NCBI GenBank assembly: GCA_020809705.1
Contig: CP085836.1
Location: 62,001 to 126,000 of the forward strand
DNA length: 64,000 nucleotides
Source of the DNA: Calonectria ilicicola
Taxonomy: Eukaryota; Ascomycota; Sordariomycetes; Hypocreales; Nectriaceae
Reading direction: 5' to 3'
A program made the position numbers and the translations under genes. Below are positions 20,753 through 30,589 of the stretch, piece by piece. The notes below the pieces were generated by a model, which was not told the origin of the DNA, ran no database searches, and was given only the letters and a program-made list of their open reading frames with translations. Within the stretch, counting starts at the first letter, position 1. The number at the start of each line of letters is the position of its first letter.

Positions 20753-21311
20753 ATCCTCACAAGCCTAAAATATCGCACCAGATAATGATAACAACAAGAA
20801 GAAGGTTAACAGGGAAAATTTACAGGCAAATAACAGTGTCGTTGGGTGGAAATAACCAGGTGTACCCGAGATAACCAAATTCGCGAGTCTCAGCATGACA
20901 CATCAAGGTACACTCAGTTGTGGTCTCACGTGATCATTATGCACTCATCTACTTTCGGCTTCCAGGTCGGTCTGCAAGCAAAGAGACAAAGATCCTATTA
21001 AAGACCGAAAATTTTAAAGAAGGGCCAAAAAAGTCACACGCCTTTTCTAGTACAACATCGATTTCTAGTCGTTATCAACTTTAAATGTCACAAGTAAGGT
21101 TCGTGATTCATTACACATTGATATTCTTGTTAGATATTCTCTCCTCCCTCCGTCACATGACATCACTGCATAACTCGTGACACTAACGTCGGCCAATCAT
21201 GGATTGTGCAAAACACACGGAAGTTGGTTTTTCCATTGAGATCAGTGGGGTCGTATCGTGATGCGTGTATTCGTATTGTGCTCATTAATACACTTGATGA
21301 ATGACATCAAA

Positions 21312-22645
21312 ATGGCTCTGGTCGAGGACATCACGCACAACATTGCTCCCAATGGAGACGTCATCCTATATCTGAATAATGCAAATGCGCCATTTGCCCT
21401 ATGGCCGGGCACCCCTCAGCCTGCAACCACCGACGATGACTCCAACACAGAAAACAAGGAATTGCCCAAAATATCTTTCAGACTCTCATCAATGCATTTG
21501 ATCTTGGCATCGGAGTATTTTAGCAAAATCCTTGAAGGCCCATGGAAAGAAAATCAAGATAGCGACGACAAAATCCGAAGACTTACTGCCGAAGAATGGG
21601 ACGAAGAGGCCCTACTCATAGTGATGAACATAATTCATTCTCGCAGCCGAAAACTTCCCCGCATCATCGATCTTGAACTATTAGCCAAAATTACTATTAT
21701 TGTGGATTATTATCAGTGCCACGAGAGCGTCCAGTTTCACACAGAATTCTGGTTTAATCATATTGTCAAAAATGTGGATTTGCCAATTTATATTAATAGA
21801 GAAGCAGTTTTATGGCTTCACATATCGTGGGTCTTTGCTAATCAAGACTCATTCGGAGCCTTGACAAAGATGATGCAAACACATGCCATTGAGCCTGTGC
21901 CATCTCTTGATCTTCCTATACACCGGATTCTAGGCAAGTCACTCCTCTTATCGCGACCAACATGGAACTAATGAGTTGTATAGATGAAATAGAAAAGGTG
22001 CGCGTCGAAACCGCTCACAAGGCTGTCTCTCATATTCGAGACAGAATCGGATACATGACAAGACAAAGAGGATTTGCGCCTTGTAGAAAGGAGGAATGTT
22101 TTTCCATGAACCTCGGACGTGTAATAAGACACGCAGCAACGTACTGTTTATATCCTCTACCAGAAGTCCCATATATCGGTATAAGCATTCATATGTTAAG
22201 CAGACTCGATGCGACTTTCAGCGAGCCCACTTGGTATTCGGAACCGCAAAGTTCAGTAAAGACTGCAGCTATGCTTAAAGAGGCCAGTGAAAAGGCATAC
22301 CTGAATGGATATCGAGCTGGTATTAATACAGCGCCTGCACCTAGTCCCTATGGAGGATTGAATTCATCGCCGAGAAGAACAAGTGGCTATGGTAATAATT
22401 CTGCACCTTCTCTCTTTGGAGGCATCAAGCACGCAAAGGAGAATGGAGAACTTGACGGATACAAAGAATCCGATTATAAGGCGGAATCTTTGACTGCAGC
22501 CCGCATGCAAGATCCCACACATTGGTGCAAACCTACCGTGTTTCAGTATGTTCATGGGATAACGGCAAGCCTGGAATGCGGATTCCAGCTCACGGATTTT
22601 GATTCAACAAAAGAATCCACGGGCATTAAGTTAAATGCTCTTTAG
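21312..22645 (+). CDS. BTB/POZ-domain protein with a GC-AG intron
   Basis: Two exons, 21312-21933 and 21984-22645, encode about 427 residues. Exon 1 begins MALVEDITHNIAPNGDVILYL and contains the fungal BTB pattern FRLSSMHLILASEYFSKIL, followed by AEEWDEEALLIVMNIIHSR and KITIIVDYYQCHESV. Exon 2 continues DEIEKVRVETAHKAV, a helical part and a Ser/Gly-rich linker. The 50-bp intron starts gcaagt instead of gtaagt and ends gttgtatag after a ctaat branch-like site. Joining there restores ...HRILDEIEK..., which is the usual continuity of this family. BTB domains mediate protein-protein contacts, often with cullin-3 ligases. An ATG at 21258 in the same frame is less likely as the start. Confidence 0.75.
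21934..21983 (+). other. Non-canonical GC-AG intron
   Basis: gcaagt is the standard form of the rare GC donor. Without splicing the first frame stops at 21971; with splicing the aspartate codon is built from G and AT and the protein is continuous. Confidence 0.75.
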
Positions 22646-22913
22646 TTATGACAACCTGGGGATACATGGGGAGAGTTTATTTGAACATCCACTTCCGTTT
22701 GTTGTAGGGTACATATTCATGACTGCAAGCGAAGAGAGCTGGGAGGAAGCAATACAAGCCGCGGCTGAAGCGCTCAATAGTATGGTTGAAAGTGACGGTG
22801 GTGACCTGGTGCTAAGGAAACTGCGTGATACCTATGGAATTAAGGTCGGGTTTGCTGCCAATGACAACTTGGACACGGGTGATAGTGAAGATGGTCGAGA
22901 GGAGATCGTGTAA
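22635..22913 (+). CDS. Short open frame after the BTB gene, unrecognised
   Basis: A 92-residue frame overlapping the BTB stop. The part EESWEEAIQAAAEALNSMV...DLVLRKLRDTYGI looks protein-like and acidic at its end. It could be a further exon of the BTB gene or a remnant. No family recognised. Confidence 0.3.
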   Translation: MLFSYDNLGIHGESLFEHPLPFVVGYIFMTASEESWEEAIQAAAEALNSMVESDGGDLVLRKLRDTYGIKVGFAANDNLDTGDSEDGREEIV

Positions 22914-22990
22914 AATTGATTCGAGACCAAACCTATCATTAGGTTCCACGTCGGACTGTTGAAGGGTCCGATGCAATGTCTCCATTTATT

Positions 22991-23100
22991 TGTAGTGGTA
23001 AATCTGGTGCTTGGCTACAGATGTTAGACTTAAAAGTGGTGGAGGTGTGAGGGGTAAGCAGCCAAACCCGGGGGTGACCAGCGGTTTGCATAAACGCTAA
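22991..23100 (+). repeat. LTR-like dispersed repeat, copy 2
   Basis: Starts tgtagtggtaaatctggtgc and keeps the block agccaaacccgggggtg. Similarity to copy 1 continues past it (cattctccatag). A partial copy follows near 23190-23220. Confidence 0.6.
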
Positions 23101-23923
23101 TAAGGACGCAATAATAATAATAATACTTCATTCTCCATAGGCCCGAATGCGCAAAAGGAAAGTTTCCAATGCTCAAGGGTTGCATTATGGAGATCCAGTG
23201 CTTGGCTATGGGGTTTGAACTGAAAACAGCGAACCCCCCAGTGATTAGGCTCTCTGCTTCACACTACAGATGTCACTATTTGAGCATACTGTCTTATTAT
23301 TATCAAATGGCTTGTAGCATCTCCCTTATCACACCATGATCATGTGAGCAGGGATCAACTTGCTACCTTTTAAGGTATGAATGATACCGCCTACTCTGGG
23401 AGTGTACCGTTGAAATCGGATGACGGGGGCTAATGAATTTGACCGGACCAGACTTTTCAAAAACTAGATAACCATTTGTTGCGTTATCAGGGGCATCCCA
23501 AAACAACCAGCTCGGCGGAGGTCCTTGTGCTGACAACTTGAGATGATCTGTTGAAGAATTCTTGATAGTTAATCCTAGCCTTGCCGTTGTGATCTGCGAT
23601 ATCGCTGGAGACTTGGATTATTCACCGCCCCGCCTGCACCAATTCATCTCATCACAAGAGAAAAAACTTGTCTATCTACAGGTATGTGTAAGGTTGTGGA
23701 TCCAGGGGGCCAATCAGGACTGCATGCATTAGCGTGCCTAAGCGCGAGACATTGTAGGGCAAGGACGCCCACAAGAGTATTCTATAGTGAGCACGGACGA
23801 ACAGTTCTACTGTTCGTCAAGTTGAAGTCTTGTAGAGAGAATAGAGGTCTATTTGGTCCCCATTGGTGCTTCACCCCAGTTGTGAATCCAGTTCGTTACA
23901 GTACGAGCCCGGGTACGTGATTA
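23101..23923. other. No gene recognised
   Basis: Left flank of the pogo element. Several short frames, none convincing. Confidence 0.4.
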
Positions 23924-24520
23924 CCGTAAAAACTCGCAAAATCCGACCGAACAGTGGAGCCTTGGTCATGCAGATTGACCCACCACCGAAATTTGCTGCT
24001 AACCTCATCTAGTCAGCCACCTAACTTCCCCGCAACCTCACGCCTTCGAGTTTTTCTGTCAACAGAGCCGCTTGAAGCTATCGTCATGCCCGAAAATAGC
24101 CTCTGCGGCTTCCTTGATGTTGTATGTGAGTTCAAATAGCCCCTAAAAACCGGCTCTGCTAATTGCCCTAGTTATGAACGACGATTTTGACGAAACGAGT
24201 GCTTCCGGGTTGGACAGACCTACCGCCTTCGATACCGTGAACCCTCGAGCCCAGGCGTCAATACGGGCATTTTCCTCGATAAATAAGGCTGCCATTGCAG
24301 GTGGATAAGAGAGACTAGTTGCCCTGCCGTTGAGGTTGTCCTCAAAGCCGGCGAAGCTATTTAGTGCTAGGTTGAAGATAAAGGAAAGCATTGGAACCGT
24401 TTTGACGGGCGATTAGGGATCTATCGTTAGTGGCAAGAAGGGCAGGTTTTCTTTTGGACTGAATAATCATAATAGAGGCGTTCTAAGTTGTATTGTGTTT
24501 ATATTATTATCTTCTAAATC

Positions 24521-26210
24521 CTAATCCTGTAGCCGTTGGATAAGGTTAGCCTTTCTTCCTGATGTTGGAAGCTTTCTATCTTGACATAATAGCTTCAAGT
24601 CCTTCAACAAAAGGAAATTATAGGCGATACAGACATTTTCATCAGCAAGGAATAGTTCTTCCTCATCATATACAGGGCTAACAGTCTCTTTATTTATTTT
24701 TATTGATGTCTGTGATGCCTTTTGCCACCCTGTGAAGTCTATTGCCGATGAGGGGATATCCTTGATATTGATGAGGTGATTTTGGCTTCCGTTAGGCTGG
24801 ATGCTAATGCCGCATTCAAGGAATGCCTTTTAGACCATTTGCGTCTCATTTTGTAAGCGCCGAGTAGCTTTAGCGACGATGTGTGTTGTTATGACTCGTT
24901 TATCTTGAATAGACCACTGTGTCTTTCCCGTTTCCTCTTCTAATTTGGCCACATATGTATCACTAGCCTCACGAAGCCACTGTTTAAACGGCTTGTTGAT
25001 AGCTGTATTAAGAGGTTGAAGAAGACTTGTGCACCCAGGCGGGATTAATGCATCCAGGCGGGATTAATGCTGTAATAGTGCTATTTTCTTGTAGCTGCTG
25101 TAAAATGCCCTCTGTCTTATGAAAGGCAGCGACATCCATGACCAAAAGATGCTCTTTTTTCCCTTTTGTGAGAGGGCTTAATTCCTCATCAATCCACTTC
25201 TGAAAAAGCTCTTCATTGTTATATGCAGTCTTATTGAATTTAATAGTGACTTCTTTGGAATAGAGATGCCCTTCATTAGCAAGGATTTGGCTAAAAGGAG
25301 CCGGTTTTCTGTGAAATATTAGCTTAGGCTTTAACCTCTGAATACCGTCAGCAAAGATGAAAAGAACAAGTGTAGCCTGCCTCTTATTCCAACCACTGCG
25401 ATCAGATTTTCCGGTAACTGTTTGATTGCCTTTTAAGGCATAAGTGTAATCATTGAGATACTCAAATGGTATTGGTGTTTCATCCAGATTGATGATACAG
25501 CACTTTGGAAAATGCCGTTTTGGTGATAAAAGTAGATTATTAATTGCTATTGGATGAGATCCATTTTGTGATACCCGTTTGATGAAGGATAAGAAGCTAT
25601 TCGTAATAGCAATATACTCTTCTGGTCGCTTAGTTGTCTGCTTTGTAATTGCACGCCTCACAATATTATGACGCTGTTTAAACCGCATCCACCACCCCAT
25701 AGAAAATGTGAATACAACGGTATCCGTACTTGGATATAGCTTCTGAAATATCTGACGAGCCTTCCATTTGAACCATCCAACAGTAACAATTTTATTTCCT
25801 TTTCGACGTTCAATAAATGCTTCAAATAACTCGGCCTCAAGGTCCGGCCAGCGGGGGTTATACCGTATAGGAGCTCCTTGAAGAATAGCATCACGGCGCT
25901 TCCACCAGTCTTTTAAGGTCGTCAAAGGAATATTGAAGATCTCTTTTGCCTCTTGATATGTGGGCTCACGATAGAAAGAATTAGGGTCTCTTTGAATACC
26001 CTCACGCACAGTTGGATGCGGGTTTGGGTCATAAATGCGGTGGTGATAGAGAAAGGTGATAGCCTCAATTTGACGTGTTTTTGACCGAGTTGTCTGTTGT
26101 TGTTGAATAGGCTTAGGAATGCGATATGACCTCTTTGATAACGGCTTTGGCTTAGGGCCGCGCTTCTTAGGCGTCTTCACATTTGGATCAACCTGATGAA
26201 GCGGCGACAT
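24521..26210 (-). pseudogene. pogo/DDE_1 transposase with C-terminal SAP motif, inactivated
   Basis: The frame from MSPLHQVD (ATG 26208-26210) has a basic N-terminus, a CENP-B-like helix-turn-helix with GWWMRFKQRHNI, catalytic INLDETPIPF and LLVMDVAAFHKT. A 19-bp tandem duplication at 25031-25068 then shifts the frame and ends the protein at 25008. Beyond it the original frame resumes as LLQPLNTAINKPF, where the third catalytic Asp of the family is Asn (25007-25009). There is a TAA at 24830-24832 and a last part LKLLCQDRKLPTSGRKANL ending at 24521. That ending fits the SAP DNA-binding motif, an unusual addition to a pogo transposase. The three lesions make it dead, though the ends stay perfect. 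Confidence 0.85.
25031..25068. repeat. 19-bp tandem duplication inside the transposase
   Basis: cacccaggcgggattaatg is followed directly by catccaggcgggattaatg. The extra unit shifts the minus-strand frame just before the third catalytic residue. Confidence 0.85.
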
Positions 26211-26756
26211 TTTGAATATATATAATGCGTAAATAGCCTCAAATTCGATGTGCAAATATCCTCTATTTCCTGCTATATACGCTTGTGGGAGAGGGCTTAC
26301 GAGGGCTGAGTCTGATATTGGCTAATGCAAGAGCGTGCAGATCATTTCCCTATGTAGTTAGGTGTAGAGGCTATCTCTGCTTGCTGCAGTAGTCCAAGGC
26401 TCCACTGTTCGGTCGGATTTTGCGAGTTTTTACGGTATTCTACCCAGATATTGACTGTGTTGCAGCTAGATTATTCCTAGGCAATGGTCTAGCGACAGTG
26501 GAAATATATAGATATATATATATATACTGTGGATGCTCAAGCTCACCACGCAGAATGATCTGGACCTGTTAATTAAGTCGCGGTGCGTGAGAGAGTTCAC
26601 CGCGCAGGATTGTCGATCGCAAAAAAGAACGGATATTAGGCTTGGAGTTATGAAATTGTCCTCCGCGATGGTTTTCTACCTCATTATAATAATAATTTCT
26701 TATTTCAGCAAGATAGTACGCCAACCCATACCGCAGTCAACTTTAACTTACCATGC

Positions 26757-26770
26757 CGCCCATAATATTG
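26757..26770. repeat. 14-bp target-site duplication of the LINE, left copy
   Basis: cgcccataatattg, identical to 27636-27649. Everything between is absent from the surrounding transposase relic, as expected for target-primed reverse transcription. Confidence 0.8.
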
Positions 26771-27635
26771 ATTGATTGATTGATTGATTGATTGAGATTC
26801 CTACACGGTTTTGGCCACGTAATCATCGCGGCTATGCCCGGATAGGCCAGGCGGAGCCGGTAGCCGACGAGCCCTGATAACAGGGCTCCCCACTTCACCC
26901 AGTTGACCTGGGCCGTCTACCTCTCTCTAAGATGCTCAAAAGGCTAGAATGACAGCTCCTCCAATGAATACCTCGATCATTGATCTTGCCTTCTGCCCTT
27001 CTTTTGCCTCCCTAATAACCCGACCTCTGCTCTCTATGTGTGTTTCATGGTATGTGGCTCCTAATAGCTGCAACCCATCCTTACGCTATTGCCCCTAGCC
27101 TTCGGTTTTTCCTACCCTTTCGGACCCCTCTAGGGCGTATTTGTGGCCTATTGCTAGGGGGTAATGTGGCTGTGTGTGCGTACAATAGGTAGCAACTCTT
27201 GCAATCCGCAGCTGTTCCTTGGGGCCCAGGCCCTAAATTTCTGTCTCGCGGACCTTGACGTTGGAGGAGGAAGAGGCGACAGGGGCACCAGTCCTGTCTG
27301 TAAACTGTATGTTGGGGCGGAGCTGAAGCTAAGCTCCTGTAACTGTATATTGAGTATCCGGGGCTTTATTACTTTAAAGACTCCCGGGCTCCTTGGTTGG
27401 CTGCCCCTTGCAAGAGGGTTTCATATTGACGTTGTTGAAGACTGTGTGTGTGCGTGGCTTGCTCGTGCTGTGTTTTTCGTGGCGGGCCCGGCTTTGGCTG
27501 CAAATAGCTCCTAGAGGTAAGAGAGATGCTGAGGGAGGCATGTCTTAGCTCTAGGAGCTATTTGCAGCTTCCAGCCGGTGTGTTGGTGGCCTTGTGTGTG
27601 TGACTTTTAAAAATTTTTGATGTTGTTTGTGCGAT
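26771..27635 (-). mobile_element. 5'-truncated LINE fragment with (TCAA)n tail
   Basis: The insert starts on the plus strand with six attg units, which on the minus strand form a simple-repeat 3' tail. The minus-strand sequence before the tail (inverse of about 26800-26940, with gggcatagccgcgatgatta) looks like the 3' untranslated part of fungal Tad-type LINEs. No reverse transcriptase is left. A perfect 20-bp inverted repeat (27497-27516 and 27549-27568, gctgcaaatagctcctagag) lies inside with a 32-base loop. Confidence 0.65.
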
Positions 27636-27649
27636 CGCCCATAATATTG
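27636..27649. repeat. 14-bp target-site duplication of the LINE, right copy
   Basis: cgcccataatattg; see 26757-26770. Confidence 0.8.
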
Positions 27650-28129
27650 TTAAGTAAGCTTTTGGATTAGCCTTCTAACTTGCCGGGTCTCAGCCCAATG
27701 GAGAACGTTTGGAACATATTAAAAAAGGAAATTAAAAAAAAGATTCCCTCATCGAAAGGATACTACAAATAATGCACGGGATATAGCTGATTTCAATAGA
27801 TGCGTGACGTTAGTATATGAAGATATACCCCAAGAGCAAATTCAGAACTGTTTTTGGTCACTAAGGCGCCATCTTCGTGCATGCATTTGCGCACAGGAAG
27901 GGTGTACAAAATATTAAGTGGCATGAGTGGTGGGGTGGAAACAGACTTTTGACCACTCATATTACAGTATTGTAGAAATATAATAATCTGGTCATTAACT
28001 TGCAACCGAATCCCGGATGAACTGTAATTCCGCAACAACGTGATCTGTTTTGTGGTCGGTATCGCTGAGCGGGGAAAACAGCATTGGTTTCCAAACTTCA
28101 CCCCCTATCTCTGAGTACGAGCTCAAAAA

Positions 28130-29047
28130 ATGACGTCCAAAGTACCTACTTCCCTACATGAGTTAGTGGAAACTGGGGATTATAGTGATTTCTCTCTTGT
28201 TTGCGAGGAACAGCAGTTCCATCTCCACAGAGCAATCGTATGTCCACAATCACCAGTAATCGCCGCGGCCTTGAGCGGAGAATTCCGCGTAAGAAATCCA
28301 AAGGTTCATCACTCACAACGTCAAGAGGCGCTTACGCATTTCCAGGAGGCTGCAACAAAAGTTGTAAATGTGGAGGGATTTGACATCGAGACCGTTCGAC
28401 ACATGGTGTCTTTCTTGTACACGGGAGAATACCATATTCATGAGCGGCCCCGGTCCCCTCCAACGGAGATCGAACAGTCTTGGGGCTTTCTGAAAAAAGA
28501 GGGTGACCAGGCGGAAATATTGCTCTCCCACCTTCGTGTTAACGCAATTGCCGATTACTATGCTATCCAAAGTATGGCTAGGCTTGCGAACACAAATATC
28601 CAGTCCATCCTCGAGAATGTTGAGGTTGTAAAGGTGTTTCCACGTTTCCTCCAGGAAGCTTCGATATTGACAGGAGATCCTTCTTTGCAATCTATCCTAG
28701 CTTCAACCGCTGCAAACAATATTGAAAATCTTACTAAGTCGCAAAGTTTTCTAGATATTGACATACAGAGTACTCTTGCTATGAAGATCCTTAGCGCTTG
28801 TGCCACACGAATATTTGAGCTCCAGACTCAATTGAGTACCGCCCAGTCCTCAAAAATAGGGGAGGCACTCTGCAGATATCATGTTATCGGAAACATCGAT
28901 AACTGCATACAAGTGCTCAAACAAACGGGCGAATGTCGTAATTGTCATAATAGCTTTGGCTGTTTCATTGAGAAGCATGGGAAGGACCATGAGCCGTCCT
29001 ATACACTTCGGTGTAAAATTTGTCGCTGTCGACACCGAGGAGACTAA
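28130..29047 (+). CDS. BTB/POZ-domain protein with Cys-rich C-terminus
   Basis: An intact, intronless 305-residue frame. The BTB fold covers about residues 8-110: LVETGDYSDFSLVCEEQQFHL, HRAIVCPQSPVIAAAL, GFDIETVRHMVSFLYTGEY. Helical sequence follows, and the end has CRNCHNSFGCFIEKH and CKICRCRHRGD, a cluster of seven cysteines plus histidines that may bind zinc. BTB proteins of this size are numerous in filamentous fungi and are thought to be adaptors, for example for cullin-3 ligases; no specific role is known here. The start at 28130 directly precedes the domain. No lesion is seen despite dense transposon debris upstream. Confidence 0.85.
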   Translation: MTSKVPTSLHELVETGDYSDFSLVCEEQQFHLHRAIVCPQSPVIAAALSGEFRVRNPKVHHSQRQEALTHFQEAATKVVNVEGFDIETVRHMVSFLYTGEYHIHERPRSPPTEIEQSWGFLKKEGDQAEILLSHLRVNAIADYYAIQSMARLANTNIQSILENVEVVKVFPRFLQEASILTGDPSLQSILASTAANNIENLTKSQSFLDIDIQSTLAMKILSACATRIFELQTQLSTAQSSKIGEALCRYHVIGNIDNCIQVLKQTGECRNCHNSFGCFIEKHGKDHEPSYTLRCKICRCRHRGD

Positions 29048-30589
29048 GACAGTCTGGCTTGAATTTATGTGAGGGTATAGTTTCATAGGATTCAGTCCAA
29101 ATACGATGAACCCAAGTTCAAATGCCAAAGCGGAGCGGGATGTCAAGCGCTTATAAGTATGTACCCCTCGTTTCAGATGAACAATTCATGTAACTGACGC
29201 CTCTTCAGGGTAATTCACGTGCCATCATTAAACGTGGGACCTGTGTTTGGATATATGATTGGACTTAGAAGGGGCAAAGACGGTTGCTCGCAGGTTGACT
29301 AGCCACTCCTTAGATTTAGTTAGAGTTTGGTGCTGTGGGAAATAAAGTACGCATCAATCGCCAGCCACCTCCGGAATTGACTGGCTAACAACAAAATCGG
29401 TTTTGTGCTGATTTAAATAAGAATACAGGGAGAAAATTTGTGCGAGTAAAATAACAACGTTCCTCTTGCCTTGGATTGTCGTTGCGTACGGCACCCATCC
29501 GCACACCCAGCACATCGACGATTTGAAGGGCAAGATGCTGCGACTGTCTCCTAAGTGGAAGCCATTTCATTTATTGCCCAAAACCTATTCTAGTTTGCAT
29601 TGCCAACTCACTGCGGAGATCGACGATACTCGTGAATTCGTTGTGTGCTACGACCTTAGCAACCCCTTCAACGCCTCTCTTCTCAGCTGACATGAGATGC
29701 TTCACCTCATCGAGTTTGGTTGGTTTCTAGAACATTCCACGCACAAATGGAAAAAGGATATGTGTCAACTAGTCACGTGAATGGGTTACGGACCAGAACC
29801 ACGTCCGTGTGGTCTCATATTCCACTGTCAACATGCGTCAGCATCGCAATATATGGGAAATGAGACTCCCGTGATTTTGGACTTAGGGCTTCAATATGAG
29901 TAGCGTGTCTCCTAACTGTCGCGTTACTGATGCATCCATATGGTAGCATCTCCGACGCCTCTTCTTGAATCGATCAGGGTGTTCCTAGTAACACACTGCC
30001 GTCCAATGCCCCTCTCAATAGGCTTGCGATAGCTAAGTGTTACCAACAATACACCGTCAAGCCGGCCCAGAGCATCCTACTAATGCTCAAAGGGAACCAG
30101 TAGCGCACTACCCTCTTGTTCATGGATCCATCCCATGGGCTGCGAGCAGCTGTACTATTTGACGCCTCGCGAGACATAATAGAAGAAGTGCATACAATGC
30201 CACTTCCATGTGATAGTAACAGGCAACGTGTGCGTCGAATAAGTGGCTGTCGCGAGGCGTCACGGTGCATATGCGCAAGCGTTCTAGGCCCAAGGCCATG
30301 CGTCTATCTCTTATTGCCAAAATTTGCTTATTGTCTCGATTATCTCTTCGCCCCATCGTCAAAATATTCGTCAAACTCCCAACTTCTTCCCCACTTGGCC
30401 GGCCATTTTAACACAAGGCCATTGGCCACATCCATCTTCAGCCATCTCTTGAGCTGCAGTTAGTCCTGCCCAACACATCAGCTAGACAGTCCATGTTCTC
30501 GACTCACTCAGCATTCGAAAGCTCGAGGCATATCGTCGATGCCTTGTCATATAACGCGCAACAAAGTTTAAGTGTGCTTTCCTCTAAAG
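29048..30589. other. No clear gene
   Basis: A partial LTR-like repeat may lie at about 29240-29300 (tgtttggatatatgattggacttagaag). A 74-residue frame at 29466-29690 has protein-like composition, but no family or partner exon was recognised. Confidence 0.35.

Larger units (their letters stand above)
23924..26435 (-). mobile_element. Complete pogo-type transposon with perfect 42-bp TIRs
   Basis: CCGTAAAAACTCGCAAAATC begins the left repeat (23924-23965). The right repeat (26394-26435) is its exact inverse over all 42 positions. TA flanks both ends (23922-23923 and 26436-26437), the target duplication of the Tc1/mariner/pogo superfamily. The element is 2,512 bp and holds a minus-strand transposase with several lesions. 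The region 23966-24520 carries a second minus-strand frame (24143-24391) that I cannot name. Confidence 0.92.
26703..27917 (+). pseudogene. Tc1/mariner transposase relic split by a LINE fragment
   Basis: Before the insertion the plus strand reads FQQDSTPTHTAVNF (second catalytic Asp region of a Tc1/mariner transposase). After it come LLD-stop-PSNLPGLSPMENVWNILKKEI (third catalytic Asp/Glu region, DW with TGG to TAG) and YEDIPQEQIQNCFWSLRRHL, ending CTKY at 27917, the usual end of such proteins. Frames do not line up without indels. The N-terminal half is not recognisable upstream of 26703. Confidence 0.7.

Noticed and set aside
26505..26796. CRISPR-like or centromeric repeat
   Set aside because: The (AT)n run and the attg units are simple microsatellites; the latter is the LINE tail. 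No spacer pattern exists anywhere in the window.
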